A stretch of 13,851 nucleotides of DNA, taken from contig CAAECY010000028.1 in assembly GCA_900754475.1 (NCBI GenBank), positions 1 to 13,851 of the forward strand, read 5' to 3'. This stretch comes from an uncultured Sutterella sp. (GTDB lineage Bacteria > Pseudomonadota > Gammaproteobacteria > Burkholderiales > Burkholderiaceae_F). The first letter of the stretch is position 1; every line of letters begins with the position of its first letter. Under the pieces are notes generated by a model, which saw only the letters and a list, made by a program, of their open reading frames with translations, was not told the DNA's origin and ran no database searches. A program made the translations under genes and the position numbers. Below are positions 1 to 6,930 of the stretch, one piece after another.

Positions 1-1451
1 TCATGTACGTGATGTTCCTCTTCACGCAGAACGTGGGCGGGGCCTTCATCGACTTCTTCGACATTCTCGTGGGCGGCGTCATGGTGGAGGGCTTCGGCGA
101 GCTTCTCACCTCGCTCGGCGCCCCGGATTGGCTGCGCGTGTTCCTTGCAAACGGCGTGGGCGGGGGGCTCCAGACGGTCTCGACCTTCATTCCGGTCGTC
201 TTCTTCCTCTATTTGTTCCTCGCCGTCCTCGAAGACTCGGGCTACATGGCGCGTGCGGCCTTCGTCATGGACCGCCTGATGCGTGCGTTGGGGCTCCCCG
301 GCAAAGCGTTCGTACCCTTGATCGTGGGCTTCGGCTGCAACGTTCCCGCCATCATGGCGACGCGCACGATGGACCGGGCCTCCGACCGAATCATTACGGT
401 CATGATGGCGCCCTTCATGAGCTGCGGCGCGCGTCTTCCCGTCTACGTGCTTTTTGCCACGGCCTTTTTCCCGACGAACGGGCAGAACCTCGTCTTCGCC
501 CTCTACGTGATCGGGATCGTCGCGGCGGTGCTGACGGGCTTTCTCTTGAAGAACACGGTTCTTCCGGGGAGCGCCGCGCACTTCGTGATGGAAATTCCCC
601 CCTACCACATCCCGACCTTGAAGGGCGTGATGCTTCGCACCTGGGAGCGCGTCTCGGGCTTTACGGTCCGTGCGGGTCAGGCGATCATCGTGATCGTCGC
701 CTGTTTGACGTTCCTCAATTCCCTCGGCACCGACGGCTCCTTCGGGAACGAAGACAGCGACAAGTCGGTCCTGTCGTCGATCGGTCGCACGATCGTGCCG
801 GCTCTTGAACCCATGGGCGTTGAAAAAGACAACTGGCCCGCCGCGGTCGGGATCTTCACGGGGATTTTCGCGAAGGAAGCGGTCGTGGGGACGCTCAATT
901 CCCTCTACGGCCAGATGGCCGCGACCGAATCGGCCGACGAAGAAGCGAACGAATCGGGCTTCTCCTTTGCGGATACGTTGGGCGAAGCCTTGACGGTGAC
1001 GGGTGAAAACCTCGCGGGCCTGGGCTCCGCTTTGACCGACCCCCTGGGCCTTTCGGTCGGGGACCTCTCCGACGAAGCGTCCGCCGCCGAAGAGCAGGAA
1101 GTCTCGACGGGCACGATCGACACGATCCGCACGCTCTTCGCGTCGGAATCGGCCGCTTTTGCCTACCTCCTGCTCGTTCTCCTTTACTGCCCGTGCGTGG
1201 CCGCCATGGCGACCATTCTTCGCGAAGTGGGCTTCGTGTGGACGGTCTTCTCCGGGATCTGGACGACCGTGCTCGGCTACTCCGCCGCGACCGTCTTCTA
1301 TCGGCTCGTCCACTTTGCCGAAGCTCCCGCGTACGCCTCGGTGGCGATCGGCGGAAGTCTCGCCGCCCTCCTCGTCCTTCTTCTCGTGATGAAGCGCCTC
1401 GCGCGCCGCAACACGGGTCCGAAGGTGATTCCGATCGTCCCGAAGCAGTAA
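1..1451 (+). CDS. feoB: Ferrous iron transport protein B, 3' part (5' end outside window)
   Basis: This is the C-terminal membrane half of FeoB, the inner-membrane Fe(II) importer. The reading frame is open from the first bases (codon start at base 3), so the gene enters from the left and the GTPase and GDI-like domains are outside the window. Of the visible 482 residues, the first Gate motif GCNVPAIMATR lies at about 111-121, PFMSCGARLPVY with the conserved cysteine at about 137-148, and the second Gate/FeoB_C block beginning NWPAAVGIFTGIFAKEAVVG at about 277. Long hydrophobic helices run throughout. An acidic, Ala/Glu-rich loop (about residues 306-375) separates the FeoB_C block from the last membrane helices, one of which carries LLYCPCVAA. 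A hairpin terminator follows 30 bp after the TAA. No FeoC follows. In other bacteria feoAB is commonly Fur-regulated; the promoter is not in view. The identification is secure. Confidence 0.97.
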   Translation, partial: MYVMFLFTQNVGGAFIDFFDILVGGVMVEGFGELLTSLGAPDWLRVFLANGVGGGLQTVSTFIPVVFFLYLFLAVLEDSGYMARAAFVMDRLMRALGLPGKAFVPLIVGFGCNVPAIMATRTMDRASDRIITVMMAPFMSCGARLPVYVLFATAFFPTNGQNLVFALYVIGIVAAVLTGFLLKNTVLPGSAAHFVMEIPPYHIPTLKGVMLRTWERVSGFTVRAGQAIIVIVACLTFLNSLGTDGSFGNEDSDKSVLSSIGRTIVPALEPMGVEKDNWPAAVGIFTGIFAKEAVVGTLNSLYGQMAATESADEEANESGFSFADTLGEALTVTGENLAGLGSALTDPLGLSVGDLSDEASAAEEQEVSTGTIDTIRTLFASESAAFAYLLLVLLYCPCVAAMATILREVGFVWTVFSGIWTTVLGYSAATVFYRLVHFAEAPAYASVAIGGSLAALLVLLLVMKRLARRNTGPKVIPIVPKQ

Positions 1452-1481
1452 GCCTCGGTCGACGGGAAACCAGAGAAACGA

Positions 1482-1519
1482 CGAAACGCCCGGCTCCTCG
1501 AAGGAGGCCGGGCGTTTCG
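1482..1519 (+). terminator. Hairpin terminator after feoB
   Basis: A 13-bp perfect stem (CGAAACGCCCGGC against GCCGGGCGTTTCG), extended by 4 bp past a one-base bulge, encloses a CGAA loop 30 bp after the feoB stop. The T-tract is imperfect (GTTTTT occurs about 10 nt after the stem). It can fold in either direction, so it may also stop transcription coming from the convergent methyltransferase gene. Confidence 0.75.
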
Positions 1520-1556
1520 CTTATGGAGTTTTTCGTGGCAAACGTCGTACGGGACG

Positions 1557-1597
1557 TTGCGGGCCGGCGAGGCCGTCGTATACCTCACGGCCCGCAA
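1557..1597 (-). terminator. Hairpin after the MetE-like gene, probable terminator
   Basis: A 10-bp perfect stem (TTGCGGGCCG against CGGCCCGCAA) has a further GAGG/CCTC pairing inside the loop. It lies 26-66 bp beyond the stop of the - strand methyltransferase gene. The - strand sequence after the stem is not U-rich, so termination by this element alone is uncertain. With the 1482-1519 hairpin it forms a two-hairpin barrier between convergent genes. Confidence 0.45.
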
Positions 1598-1622
1598 AGT
1601 CCTCAAAGCTCTCGGCAGGAAA

Positions 1623-2747
1623 TCAGCTGTTCCCCCACACCTCGTCGGCGATCTGCTTCACAAGGCGGACCTTCGCCCATTCTTCCTCTTCCGTCATGAT
1701 GTTGCCTTCCTCGGTCGAGGAGAAGCCGCACTGAGGCGACAAGCAGAGGCGTTCCAAGGGCACGTAGGCCGAAGCTTCGCGGATGCGGGCCTTGACGGCT
1801 TCGGGGTCTTCGAGTTCGGGGAACTTCGACGTGATGAGACCGAGCACGACCGTCTGGTCCTTGATGTGACGCAGCGGCTCGAAGGAGCCCGCGCGGTCGC
1901 TGTCGTATTCGAGGAAGAAAGCGTCGACGTTGCAGTTCGCAAAGAGGATTTCCGCCACGGGCTCGTACCCGCCCGAAGAGAACCAGGTCGAGCGGAAGTT
2001 GCCTCGGCAGATGTGCATCGTGACCGTGAGGTCGGCGGGCTTTTTGGCGAGCACGGCGTTCAGGGCCTTCACGTAGTTGCGACCCACCGCATCGACGTCG
2101 ATCCCGCGGGCCGCGTAGGCCGCGCGCTTTTCCGCCGAGCAGAATTCGCCCCAGCTCGTGTCGTCGAACTGAAGGTAGCGGCAGCCGCGTTCGTAAAGCG
2201 CGAGCATCGCGTCGGTCCACGTGGCGGCGAGGTCTTCGAAGAGGAGATCCGGATTTTCCGCGTAGGCCGCGATCGGTTCGTAGTTCGCTTCGCGCACGCA
2301 GCAGATGAGATGCAGCATCGAAAGGGACGGAATCGTGAACTTCACGGGGGCGTCGCCCGCAAGGCGCTTCACGCGGTCGAACGCGGCGAGGAACGGATGA
2401 TCCTTCGGGAAGCCGATCCGGTCTTCGATCACGACCGTTTCCGCCTTGGGCTGGTGCCCTTCGAAGTGCACCGACCAGGCTTCCGCCTTCACGTGACGGA
2501 TGCCCGAGAGGCCCGCCAAGAAGTCGAGGTGCCAGAAAGCACGCGGGAATTCGCCGTCCGTCACGGCCGTGAGACCGTTTTCGCGTTCCTTGCGGATGAG
2601 CGCGGCGATTTCGCGCTCTTCGACGGCCGAAAGTTCCTCGCGCGAGATCTTCCCCGCTTCGAAAGCGGCGCGCGCTTCGAGGAGGCACTTCGGACGAAGG
2701 AAGCTGCCGACGACGTCGGCGCGATAAGGCGGAAGAATGCGTTCCAT
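1623..2747 (-). CDS. MetE-C-like cobalamin-independent methyltransferase (YxjG/YxjH type)
   Basis: A 374-residue protein of the short methionine-synthase-II family (UROD/MetE-like barrel). It corresponds to the C-terminal catalytic half of MetE without the N-terminal barrel, about the length of Bacillus YxjG/YxjH. The expected zinc ligands are visible: HIC (H245, C247), E280 in FFLEYDSDRAG and C340 in LSPQCGFSS. FDDTSWGEF at about 194-202 is the typical substrate-side segment. The family transfers a methyl group to homocysteine or a related thiol; the methyl donor of these short forms is not settled. The start at 2747 is chosen because GGAGA sits 8-9 nt upstream in the - strand. The frame stays open upstream to 2837, but that would run through a terminator hairpin. 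No promoter is visible between that hairpin and the start, so expression probably depends on read-through or antitermination. Confidence 0.9.
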   Translation of the reverse strand: MERILPPYRADVVGSFLRPKCLLEARAAFEAGKISREELSAVEEREIAALIRKERENGLTAVTDGEFPRAFWHLDFLAGLSGIRHVKAEAWSVHFEGHQPKAETVVIEDRIGFPKDHPFLAAFDRVKRLAGDAPVKFTIPSLSMLHLICCVREANYEPIAAYAENPDLLFEDLAATWTDAMLALYERGCRYLQFDDTSWGEFCSAEKRAAYAARGIDVDAVGRNYVKALNAVLAKKPADLTVTMHICRGNFRSTWFSSGGYEPVAEILFANCNVDAFFLEYDSDRAGSFEPLRHIKDQTVVLGLITSKFPELEDPEAVKARIREASAYVPLERLCLSPQCGFSSTEEGNIMTEEEEWAKVRLVKQIADEVWGNS

Positions 2748-2798
2748 GATGGGGTTCTCCTGGATGTGCGGTGAAATGGAATGGGTTGAAGAGCCTTG

Positions 2799-2834
2799 AA
2801 AAACGGGCGCCTCCGTTCGTAGGAAGCGCCCGTT
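2799..2834 (-). terminator. Intrinsic terminator in front of the MetE-like gene
   Basis: On the - strand, AACGGGCGC pairs with GCGCCCGTT (9 bp), with three more pairs inside after one mismatch and a 7-nt loop. A run of five Us follows. It lies about 155 bp after the nucleoside hydrolase stop and about 52 bp before the methyltransferase start. It may close the ribokinase-hydrolase operon, act as the terminator of an attenuator, or both. Confidence 0.8.
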
Positions 2835-2884
2835 CAAATATTCAATGCCTCAATGCTTCGGGCGTTTTCGTATTATGCGCCCGG
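2799..2884 (-). promoter_or_regulatory. Candidate attenuator leader with four mutually pairing segments
   Basis: In - strand order the segments are: 1, CCGGGCGC (2884-2877); 2, AACGCCCG (2866-2859); 3, AACGGGCGC (2834-2826); 4, GCGCCCGTT (2810-2802). Segments 1:2 form a 6-bp hairpin and 3:4 form the terminator. Segment 2 can instead pair with 3 (CGCCCG with CGGGCG), which would break the terminator. I find no match to S-box, SAM-II, SAH or cobalamin riboswitch cores. A 10-codon mini-ORF (2920-2888, MRPSAGGFGA) with AAGG upstream ends just before segment 1, but it contains no run of Met codons. The ligand or sensor is unknown. Confidence 0.4.
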
Positions 2885-2987
2885 AGCTCAAGCCCCAAAA
2901 CCGCCCGCGGAAGGCCTCATGCGGTAATACCTTAAGAAAAGATCAAAAAGGTCGACTGCCGCAGAGGCGGGGCGGAGGGGAGAAGCC

Positions 2988-3956
2988 TCAGTATTCGACG
3001 TCTTTGAGCGGATCGCCGATTTTCTCCACGGCCTCGATCACCATGTCCCAGAAGCGGGGCTGGTCGAGCTCGACCGCCGCGAACGTGCGGCACCCTTCGG
3101 GAGCGGGTCGGCGGAAGTCCGCCACGGTCATCCCGTAGGTGAGCGCACCGCGGAGCTCCACGTCGATCGGCACCGGAACGCACTTCACGATCGAGCGGTC
3201 GATGACGGCCGCAACGGCGCACGGATCGTGCACGGGAGGGGCGTCGAAGTGGCTCTTTTTCTTGTAGTTGCGCGCGAACGCGTCGAGGATGTCCGCGAGG
3301 AGCTGCCCCGGTTTCGTCGCGATCGCACGGGCGCGGGCGCGCACGGCCTCGTCGGCGCGGGCCTGGTACGTGAGGTCAAGCCCCACCATCGTCACCTTCC
3401 ACGCTTCGTTGAAGACGACGTAGGCGGCTTCGGGGTCGAATTCGATGTTGAATTCCGCAAAGGGCTTCACGTTCCCGATCTTGCAGCCGCCGCCCATGAG
3501 AACGACTTCTTTCACGCGTTCGACGATACGGGGTTCAAGGCGCGCAGCCAAGGCGATGTTCGTCAAGGGCCCCGTGGGAACGAGCGTCACCGTGCCCGCG
3601 GGTTCGCGCATGATCGTGTCGACGATCAACTGCGCCGCGGCGCGCGGGTCGACGGGCGCAACCGCTTCGGGCAAGGTCGTGCCGTCCAAGCCTGATTCGC
3701 CGTGGATTTCGGGACAGAAGGCCGCACCCCCGCGCACGAGCGGGCGAATGGCACCCGCCGCAACGGGGATGTCCTCGCGCCCGACCGCACGGAGAATGCG
3801 ACGGGCGTTCCCCGTCACCTTTTCGATCGACTGGTTGCCCGCCACCGTCGTCACGGCGAGAAGCTCGATGCGGGGATCGCCCGCCGCAAGGAGGAGCGCC
3901 ACGGCGTCGTCGTAGCCGGGGTCGCAGTCGAGAATGATTTTCGTCACTTCGGTCAT
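2988..3956 (-). CDS. iunH: Inosine-uridine preferring nucleoside hydrolase
   Basis: A 322-residue cytosolic N-ribohydrolase that splits ribonucleosides into base plus ribose. The Ca2+/ribose signature KIILDCDPGYDDAVA lies at 6-20 (D12 and D17 as metal ligands by family alignment), GNQS at 40-43, HGESGLDG at 85-92, VPTGPLTNIA with the metal-binding Thr at 126-135, AEFNI at 167-171, and VHDPCAV at 242-248 with the leaving-group His and final Asp ligand. The length is normal. ATG 3956 is preceded by GAGGAA at a 9-nt spacing. It lies 63 bp downstream of the ribokinase gene, consistent with one operon in which released ribose is phosphorylated. From memory, several blocks (LEPRIVERVKEVVLMGGG, VTMVGLDLT, YGMTVADFRRP, KIGDP) resemble the trypanosomatid IU-nucleoside hydrolase more than E. 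coli RihA/B. Substrate preference cannot be read from sequence. Confidence 0.95.
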   Translation of the reverse strand: MTEVTKIILDCDPGYDDAVALLLAAGDPRIELLAVTTVAGNQSIEKVTGNARRILRAVGREDIPVAAGAIRPLVRGGAAFCPEIHGESGLDGTTLPEAVAPVDPRAAAQLIVDTIMREPAGTVTLVPTGPLTNIALAARLEPRIVERVKEVVLMGGGCKIGNVKPFAEFNIEFDPEAAYVVFNEAWKVTMVGLDLTYQARADEAVRARARAIATKPGQLLADILDAFARNYKKKSHFDAPPVHDPCAVAAVIDRSIVKCVPVPIDVELRGALTYGMTVADFRRPAPEGCRTFAAVELDQPRFWDMVIEAVEKIGDPLKDVEY

Positions 3957-4019
3957 CGTGGAAAGTTCCTCGGATGGAGTGGAGAAGATGTTCGTTGAAA
4001 AGTCGACGGCTCGGGGGCC

Positions 4020-5012
4020 TCAGCCCTGAAAGCCCTGAACCGGCCATTCGCCCCGCTCGATGCGGGCCAGGCGTTCGCGCGCCACGTCGTCCGCCGTCGG
4101 GATCGAGGCCGCAGCCCCGTGCTTCGTCACCGAAAGGGCGGCCGCCAAGGTCGCCTGCGCGATCCCTTCGAGCAAAGCCTCCTTACCCTTTTCAACGCCC
4201 TCGATCAGGGCCTTGACGGCGTAACCCGCAAAGGTGTCACCCGCACCCGTCGTGTCGACCGCCGTCACGGGGAAGACCGGGAAGTGGCGGGGCGCTTCGC
4301 CCGGGATCTTGAAGGAGACGCCGTCCGACCCTTCGGTAAGGATCAGGACCGGGCCGCTCGCGGGTTCGTCGCGGATGAAGCGGTCGGCAAGTGCTTCGAG
4401 AATGGTTTCGCCGTTGTCGATCGCTTCGCTCTTCGTGAAGTCTTCGAGAAGCCCGCGGCCCTCGGTGCGGTTGACGATGAGAGCGTGGAGACGATTGAGC
4501 GGCAACCGAGCGATGTCCGCCGTATAGGGCGCGGGATTCAAAACGACGCGCAGGTTTCGCGCAAGCGCCTTTTCAACCCAGAGGGCGACGTCGTTCACTT
4601 CGTTCTGAAGGACGACGAAGTCCCCCTCGGAGAGGCCCGAGAGGAGTTCGTCGATGCGCGCTTCCTCAAGCATGCGGTTCGTGCCCGGGAAGTAGAGGAT
4701 CGAATTTTCGCCGTCGGGCGACACCTGAATGATCGTGTGGCCCGAGGGGAAGGTGTCGCTCACACGCACGGCGTCGACCTTGACGCCCTGGTCCGCAAGG
4801 AAGTCCTTCAGAAAGACCCCGTCGATCCCGAGGAGCCCCGCGTGCTCGACCTCGAGCCCCGCACGGGCCATCGCCACGCTCTGATTGAGCCCTTTGCCCC
4901 CTTCGTGCAACGCCCGCCCCGTGGCGGCAAGCGTTTCGCCGGGCTGCACGAAGTGCGGCACGGCATAGACGTAGTCGATATTCATCGAACCGATATTGAG
5001 GACGCGGGGCAT
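4020..5012 (-). CDS. rbsK: Ribokinase (PfkB family)
   Basis: A 330-residue carbohydrate kinase predicted to phosphorylate ribose at O5 with ATP. GSMNIDYVY lies at 8-16, the first PfkB signature with GGKGLNQSVA at 38-47, LNPAPY at 158-163, the NxxE motif as NRTE at 181-184, the catalytic anion hole DTTGAGDTFAGY at 253-264 (D259 as base), and the ribokinase-like SVTKHGAAASIP at 294-305. The start at 5012 is preceded by GGAGAA at a 7-nt spacing. An upstream in-frame ATG at 5117 has no ribosome binding site and overlaps the predicted -10 box, so it was rejected. Together with the nucleoside hydrolase 63 bp downstream it completes a ribonucleoside-to-ribose-5-phosphate route. No rbsD or ribose ABC genes are adjacent, which supports nucleosides as the ribose source. 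Confidence 0.93.
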   Translation of the reverse strand: MPRVLNIGSMNIDYVYAVPHFVQPGETLAATGRALHEGGKGLNQSVAMARAGLEVEHAGLLGIDGVFLKDFLADQGVKVDAVRVSDTFPSGHTIIQVSPDGENSILYFPGTNRMLEEARIDELLSGLSEGDFVVLQNEVNDVALWVEKALARNLRVVLNPAPYTADIARLPLNRLHALIVNRTEGRGLLEDFTKSEAIDNGETILEALADRFIRDEPASGPVLILTEGSDGVSFKIPGEAPRHFPVFPVTAVDTTGAGDTFAGYAVKALIEGVEKGKEALLEGIAQATLAAALSVTKHGAAASIPTADDVARERLARIERGEWPVQGFQG

Positions 5013-5067
5013 CGAAGAGTTCTCCGGAAAAGAGTGACGCGCGAGGCGATTCCCCGGGCGCACGAAC

Positions 5068-5104
5068 TGAAAAATGAAACGGACCGCACCGTTGCGTGCG
5101 GTCC
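5068..5104 (-). terminator. Hairpin plus U-tract upstream of ribokinase
   Basis: On the - strand GGACCGCAC pairs with GTGCGGTCC (9 bp, 6-nt loop), followed by GTTTCATTTTTC. It lies 175 bp after the GNAT stop and about 60 bp before the ribokinase start. It probably terminates the acetyltransferase operon. Because I see no promoter between it and ribokinase, it may also sit in the ribokinase leader. Confidence 0.6.
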
Positions 5105-5115
5105 CGTCGCGCGCC

Positions 5116-5164
5116 ATTGTAGAAGACCCGGAGGTTTTTCGAAAGAGAAGCGGTTTTCAAACCG
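5116..5164 (-). promoter_or_regulatory. Candidate ribokinase promoter with adjacent palindrome
   Basis: The - strand carries TACAAT (5121-5116) as a good -10 box, with a poor -35 (TTTCGA, 17-bp spacer). Just upstream lies a 14-bp dyad CGGTTT-GA-AAACCG (5151-5164), of the size expected for a LacI/GntR-type operator. The start site would fall only about 5 nt before the terminator-like hairpin at 5104, which is unusual. No regulator gene lies nearby. Confidence 0.3.
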
Positions 5165-5198
5165 AGAAATACACCCCGAAGACCGGTTCGAACGCCCT

Positions 5199-5279
5199 CT
5201 TCCAACCCGTCCAACGCCTCCGACGCCCTCTTCCGGTCCTTTTGACCCTTCTGAGCCTTTCGGTTCTTTCGGCCTGACC
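5199..5279. repeat. Degenerate 9-nt-period repeat, nine units, intergenic
   Basis: Nine consecutive 9-nt units end exactly at the GNAT stop codon. On the + strand they include CTTCCAACC, CGTCCAACG, CCTCCGACG, GGTCCTTTT, GACCCTTCT, GAGCCTTTC and GGTTCTTTC. Positions 4-5 of the unit are CC or TC in nearly all copies. On the - strand the last units read as repeated RAAAGG. This repeat fills much of the 267-bp spacer between GNAT and ribokinase. Confidence 0.6.
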
Positions 5280-5876
5280 TCACGCCTGCGGCGTCGTCCG
5301 CATGAAGTAGGCCCGTGCCGTGAGGAGTACGTCGCCCTCAAAGACCGCATGCCCGTAGGCGCGCGCGAAGTACCCGGGCTCAAGCCCGACGGGCTCCCAC
5401 GCGCACGCCCGATAGAAACGCTCGGTCGCGGGCGCATTTCCCGTCCCGAGCACCCACCGCGAGCCCGCGGGTTCGCTCGCAAGCGCCGCCTCCAGAAGCT
5501 TTCGCCCGATACCCCGACGGCGGCGATCGGCCGCCACCGCAATGAGGAGCACTTCAAAGTCGGCCTCAAGGCCCTGCGCAGCGAGCCACGCGCGCGTTTC
5601 CGCCGTGACGGGCCCCCAGAGGACGAAACCCGCGGGAAGACCGTGCCCGGCAGCGTCCTCCCAAAGAAGTCCGCGGGCGTCGGGCGTGATGAGAGTCATC
5701 GCATGTTCGGGTTCGTCCGCTTCACACGCAAGGCGCGCAAGTAGAGAGAGACGGTCGGGCACATCGGCGGGCGCATCGGACACGTCTCCGGCGGCCCGTC
5801 TTGAAGCACGCACGCTCGCGTCGAGCGCCGCTCGAAGCTCATCGACCGCGAAAGGCACCAATGCGAGGTCCGACAT
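5280..5876 (-). CDS. GNAT-family N-acetyltransferase
   Basis: A 198-residue acetyl-CoA-dependent acyltransferase with unknown substrate. Motif A is EVLLIAVAADRRRRGIGRKLL (about 108-128), where RRGIG forms the pyrophosphate loop. The C-terminal block GNAPATERFYRACAWEPVGL (about 146-165) is the usual strand-helix-strand with Tyr155 in the position of the family's general acid. No transmembrane or signal segment is seen. It begins 31 bp after the ExoX-C-like gene and is probably co-transcribed. The start is uncertain: ATG 5876 was chosen, but the in-frame GTG at 5885 is better spaced (10 nt) from AAGGA within the tandem 9-mer repeat. The longer frame to 6023 overlaps the upstream gene and was rejected. 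Confidence 0.88.
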   Translation of the reverse strand: MSDLALVPFAVDELRAALDASVRASRRAAGDVSDAPADVPDRLSLLARLACEADEPEHAMTLITPDARGLLWEDAAGHGLPAGFVLWGPVTAETRAWLAAQGLEADFEVLLIAVAADRRRRGIGRKLLEAALASEPAGSRWVLGTGNAPATERFYRACAWEPVGLEPGYFARAYGHAVFEGDVLLTARAYFMRTTPQA

Positions 5877-5891
5877 CTCAATCACGATTCC

Positions 5892-5918
5892 ACCATCCTT
5901 ACCATCCTTACCATCCGC
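5892..5918. repeat. Three tandem 9-mers spanning a stop codon and a ribosome binding site
   Basis: Three copies of ACCATCCTT, the last ending CGC, run in tandem on the + strand. On the - strand they read GGATGGTAA repeats, supplying both the TAA stop of the 5908-6930 gene and AAGGA Shine-Dalgarno-like cores in front of GNAT. Change in copy number could alter the spacing or number of ribosome binding cores. Confidence 0.8.
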
Positions 5919-6930
5919 CCCAAATCTCCCAACTGCGAAGCGGTCGCGTTTCGGGTTCGGCTTTCGCAGCCGACGCGGACGTCTTTCGAGCGCTCGTGCG
6001 CGCCCCCGTTGAGGCCGTCGCACGGGCGGGCGTCTTCACCGTTTCGAGAGCAACCTCTTTCCGACTGTCCCGAGTGCCCCGACCGGCCGGCAATTCGGGA
6101 CTGTCGGGGCTTTCGGCGTCGAGCGTCTCGTCATCTTCCGTTGCAAGCTCCCCTTCGAAGCCCGCTTTGAGGTCCGTTTCGGTCACCGCCTCGGAGGGCC
6201 GAACCGCTTCGAAGAGGGTCGCCCTTTTCGGAGCAGCTTCGGCCCCCTTGGAAGTCTGGGGGGCCTTGGTTGCGTTCGTGGCCTTCGCTACCTTCGCCGG
6301 CTTGATGGGCGCGGGGCCCGCAGGAAGGTCGGCACCCGTCGGCACCCCATCGGCCGTCTCGATCTCGAGCAGCCGATCGAAAGCCGCAAGGAGCGCCCGC
6401 AGCCCTTCGGGTCGCTTTTCGGGAATCTCCCAATCCGCCATGCGCGCGAGGATCGTCACGCGGTCGGCCGCGAGCCCGTGCGTTTCGATCTGCCGGCTTC
6501 GCACGGCCTCGGAGACGATCGAGCAGAGTTTGCGCATGCTCTTTTTCGCGGTGAGGACGTAAAAGTCCCCGGACTCGCCCCCGCTTCCACCCAGGAGTGC
6601 GAGGCCCGACCCCTCCACCGCACCCGCGTGCGCGATCGCCGTACGGGCGGCTTGAAGCGCCGCACGGATGTCCTCCCGACGCTCGATGCCGAAACGCGTG
6701 CGGGAAAGTTCCGCCGTCGCGTCAAGGACGAACCATAGGGTCTCGACCGAACGATTGCCCGAGCCTGAAACCGCCACCCGGGCCGCGTCTTCGAACGCGC
6801 GCGCGGCGGGCGTTTTGTCGCGCTCCTCCACCCAGCGCTCCAGATACTGAAGGCCCGAGGTCGTGGCGCAGAGATCCGCAAAGGTCTTTCCGCGATAGAC
6901 GCCCGAAGGAAAAACGTCGCGTACGTCCAT
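5908..6930 (-). CDS. Unrecognised protein with ExoX-C/DUF3820-like GxYRGKT motif, coupled to the CobS-like ATPase
   Basis: A 340-residue protein I cannot name. The N-terminus FPSGVYRGKTFADL (7-20) followed by GLQYLERWV (26-34) matches the short GKYRGK...YLxWl module seen at the C-terminus of exonuclease X-like proteins and in DUF3820 proteins. No exonuclease catalytic motif is visible, so this would be a binding module rather than an enzyme. Residues 40-195 are helix-rich and of unknown fold. The segment from 209 to about 232 is a Lys/Ala repeat encoded by 9-nt units. The rest is low-complexity, ending SWEIWGGW. The ATG at 6930 overlaps the ATPase stop as TGATG, with GGAGG 7 nt upstream, so translation is coupled. 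This tight linkage suggests it is an adaptor or substrate protein of the ATPase. GTG 6933 is an alternative start. Confidence 0.7.
   Translation of the reverse strand: MDVRDVFPSGVYRGKTFADLCATTSGLQYLERWVEERDKTPAARAFEDAARVAVSGSGNRSVETLWFVLDATAELSRTRFGIERREDIRAALQAARTAIAHAGAVEGSGLALLGGSGGESGDFYVLTAKKSMRKLCSIVSEAVRSRQIETHGLAADRVTILARMADWEIPEKRPEGLRALLAAFDRLLEIETADGVPTGADLPAGPAPIKPAKVAKATNATKAPQTSKGAEAAPKRATLFEAVRPSEAVTETDLKAGFEGELATEDDETLDAESPDSPELPAGRGTRDSRKEVALETVKTPARATASTGARTSARKTSASAAKAEPETRPLRSWEIWGGW
6244..6306. repeat. 9-nt-period repeat inside the ExoX-C-like gene
   Basis: Seven 9-nt units on the + strand (CCCCTTGGA, AGTCTGGGG, GGCCTTGGT, TGCGTTCGT, GGCCTTCGC, TACCTTCGC, CGGCTTGAT) encode a Lys/Ala-rich linker of the form xxK or xKA every three residues. 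The core AAGG read on the - strand is shared with the other 9-mer arrays in this window. Confidence 0.6.

Noticed and set aside
1557..2774. Long + strand open frames opposite the - strand genes (1557-2774, 4119-5744, 9855-10958, 12363-13727)
   Set aside because: They lie antisense to genes with clear family motifs, have biased low-complexity translations (Arg, Gly, Phe-Arg patterns) and lack ribosome binding sites. They follow from high GC and codon bias.
2859..2883. Promoter with -10 CATAAT at about 2870-2876 on the - strand
   Set aside because: No acceptable -35 lies 16-18 bp upstream, and the hexamer sits inside the loop of the 1:2 hairpin.
2748..2987. Known SAM, SAH or cobalamin riboswitch upstream of the MetE-like gene
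   Set aside because: I found none of the conserved core sequences by eye. Only the alternative hairpins are supported.
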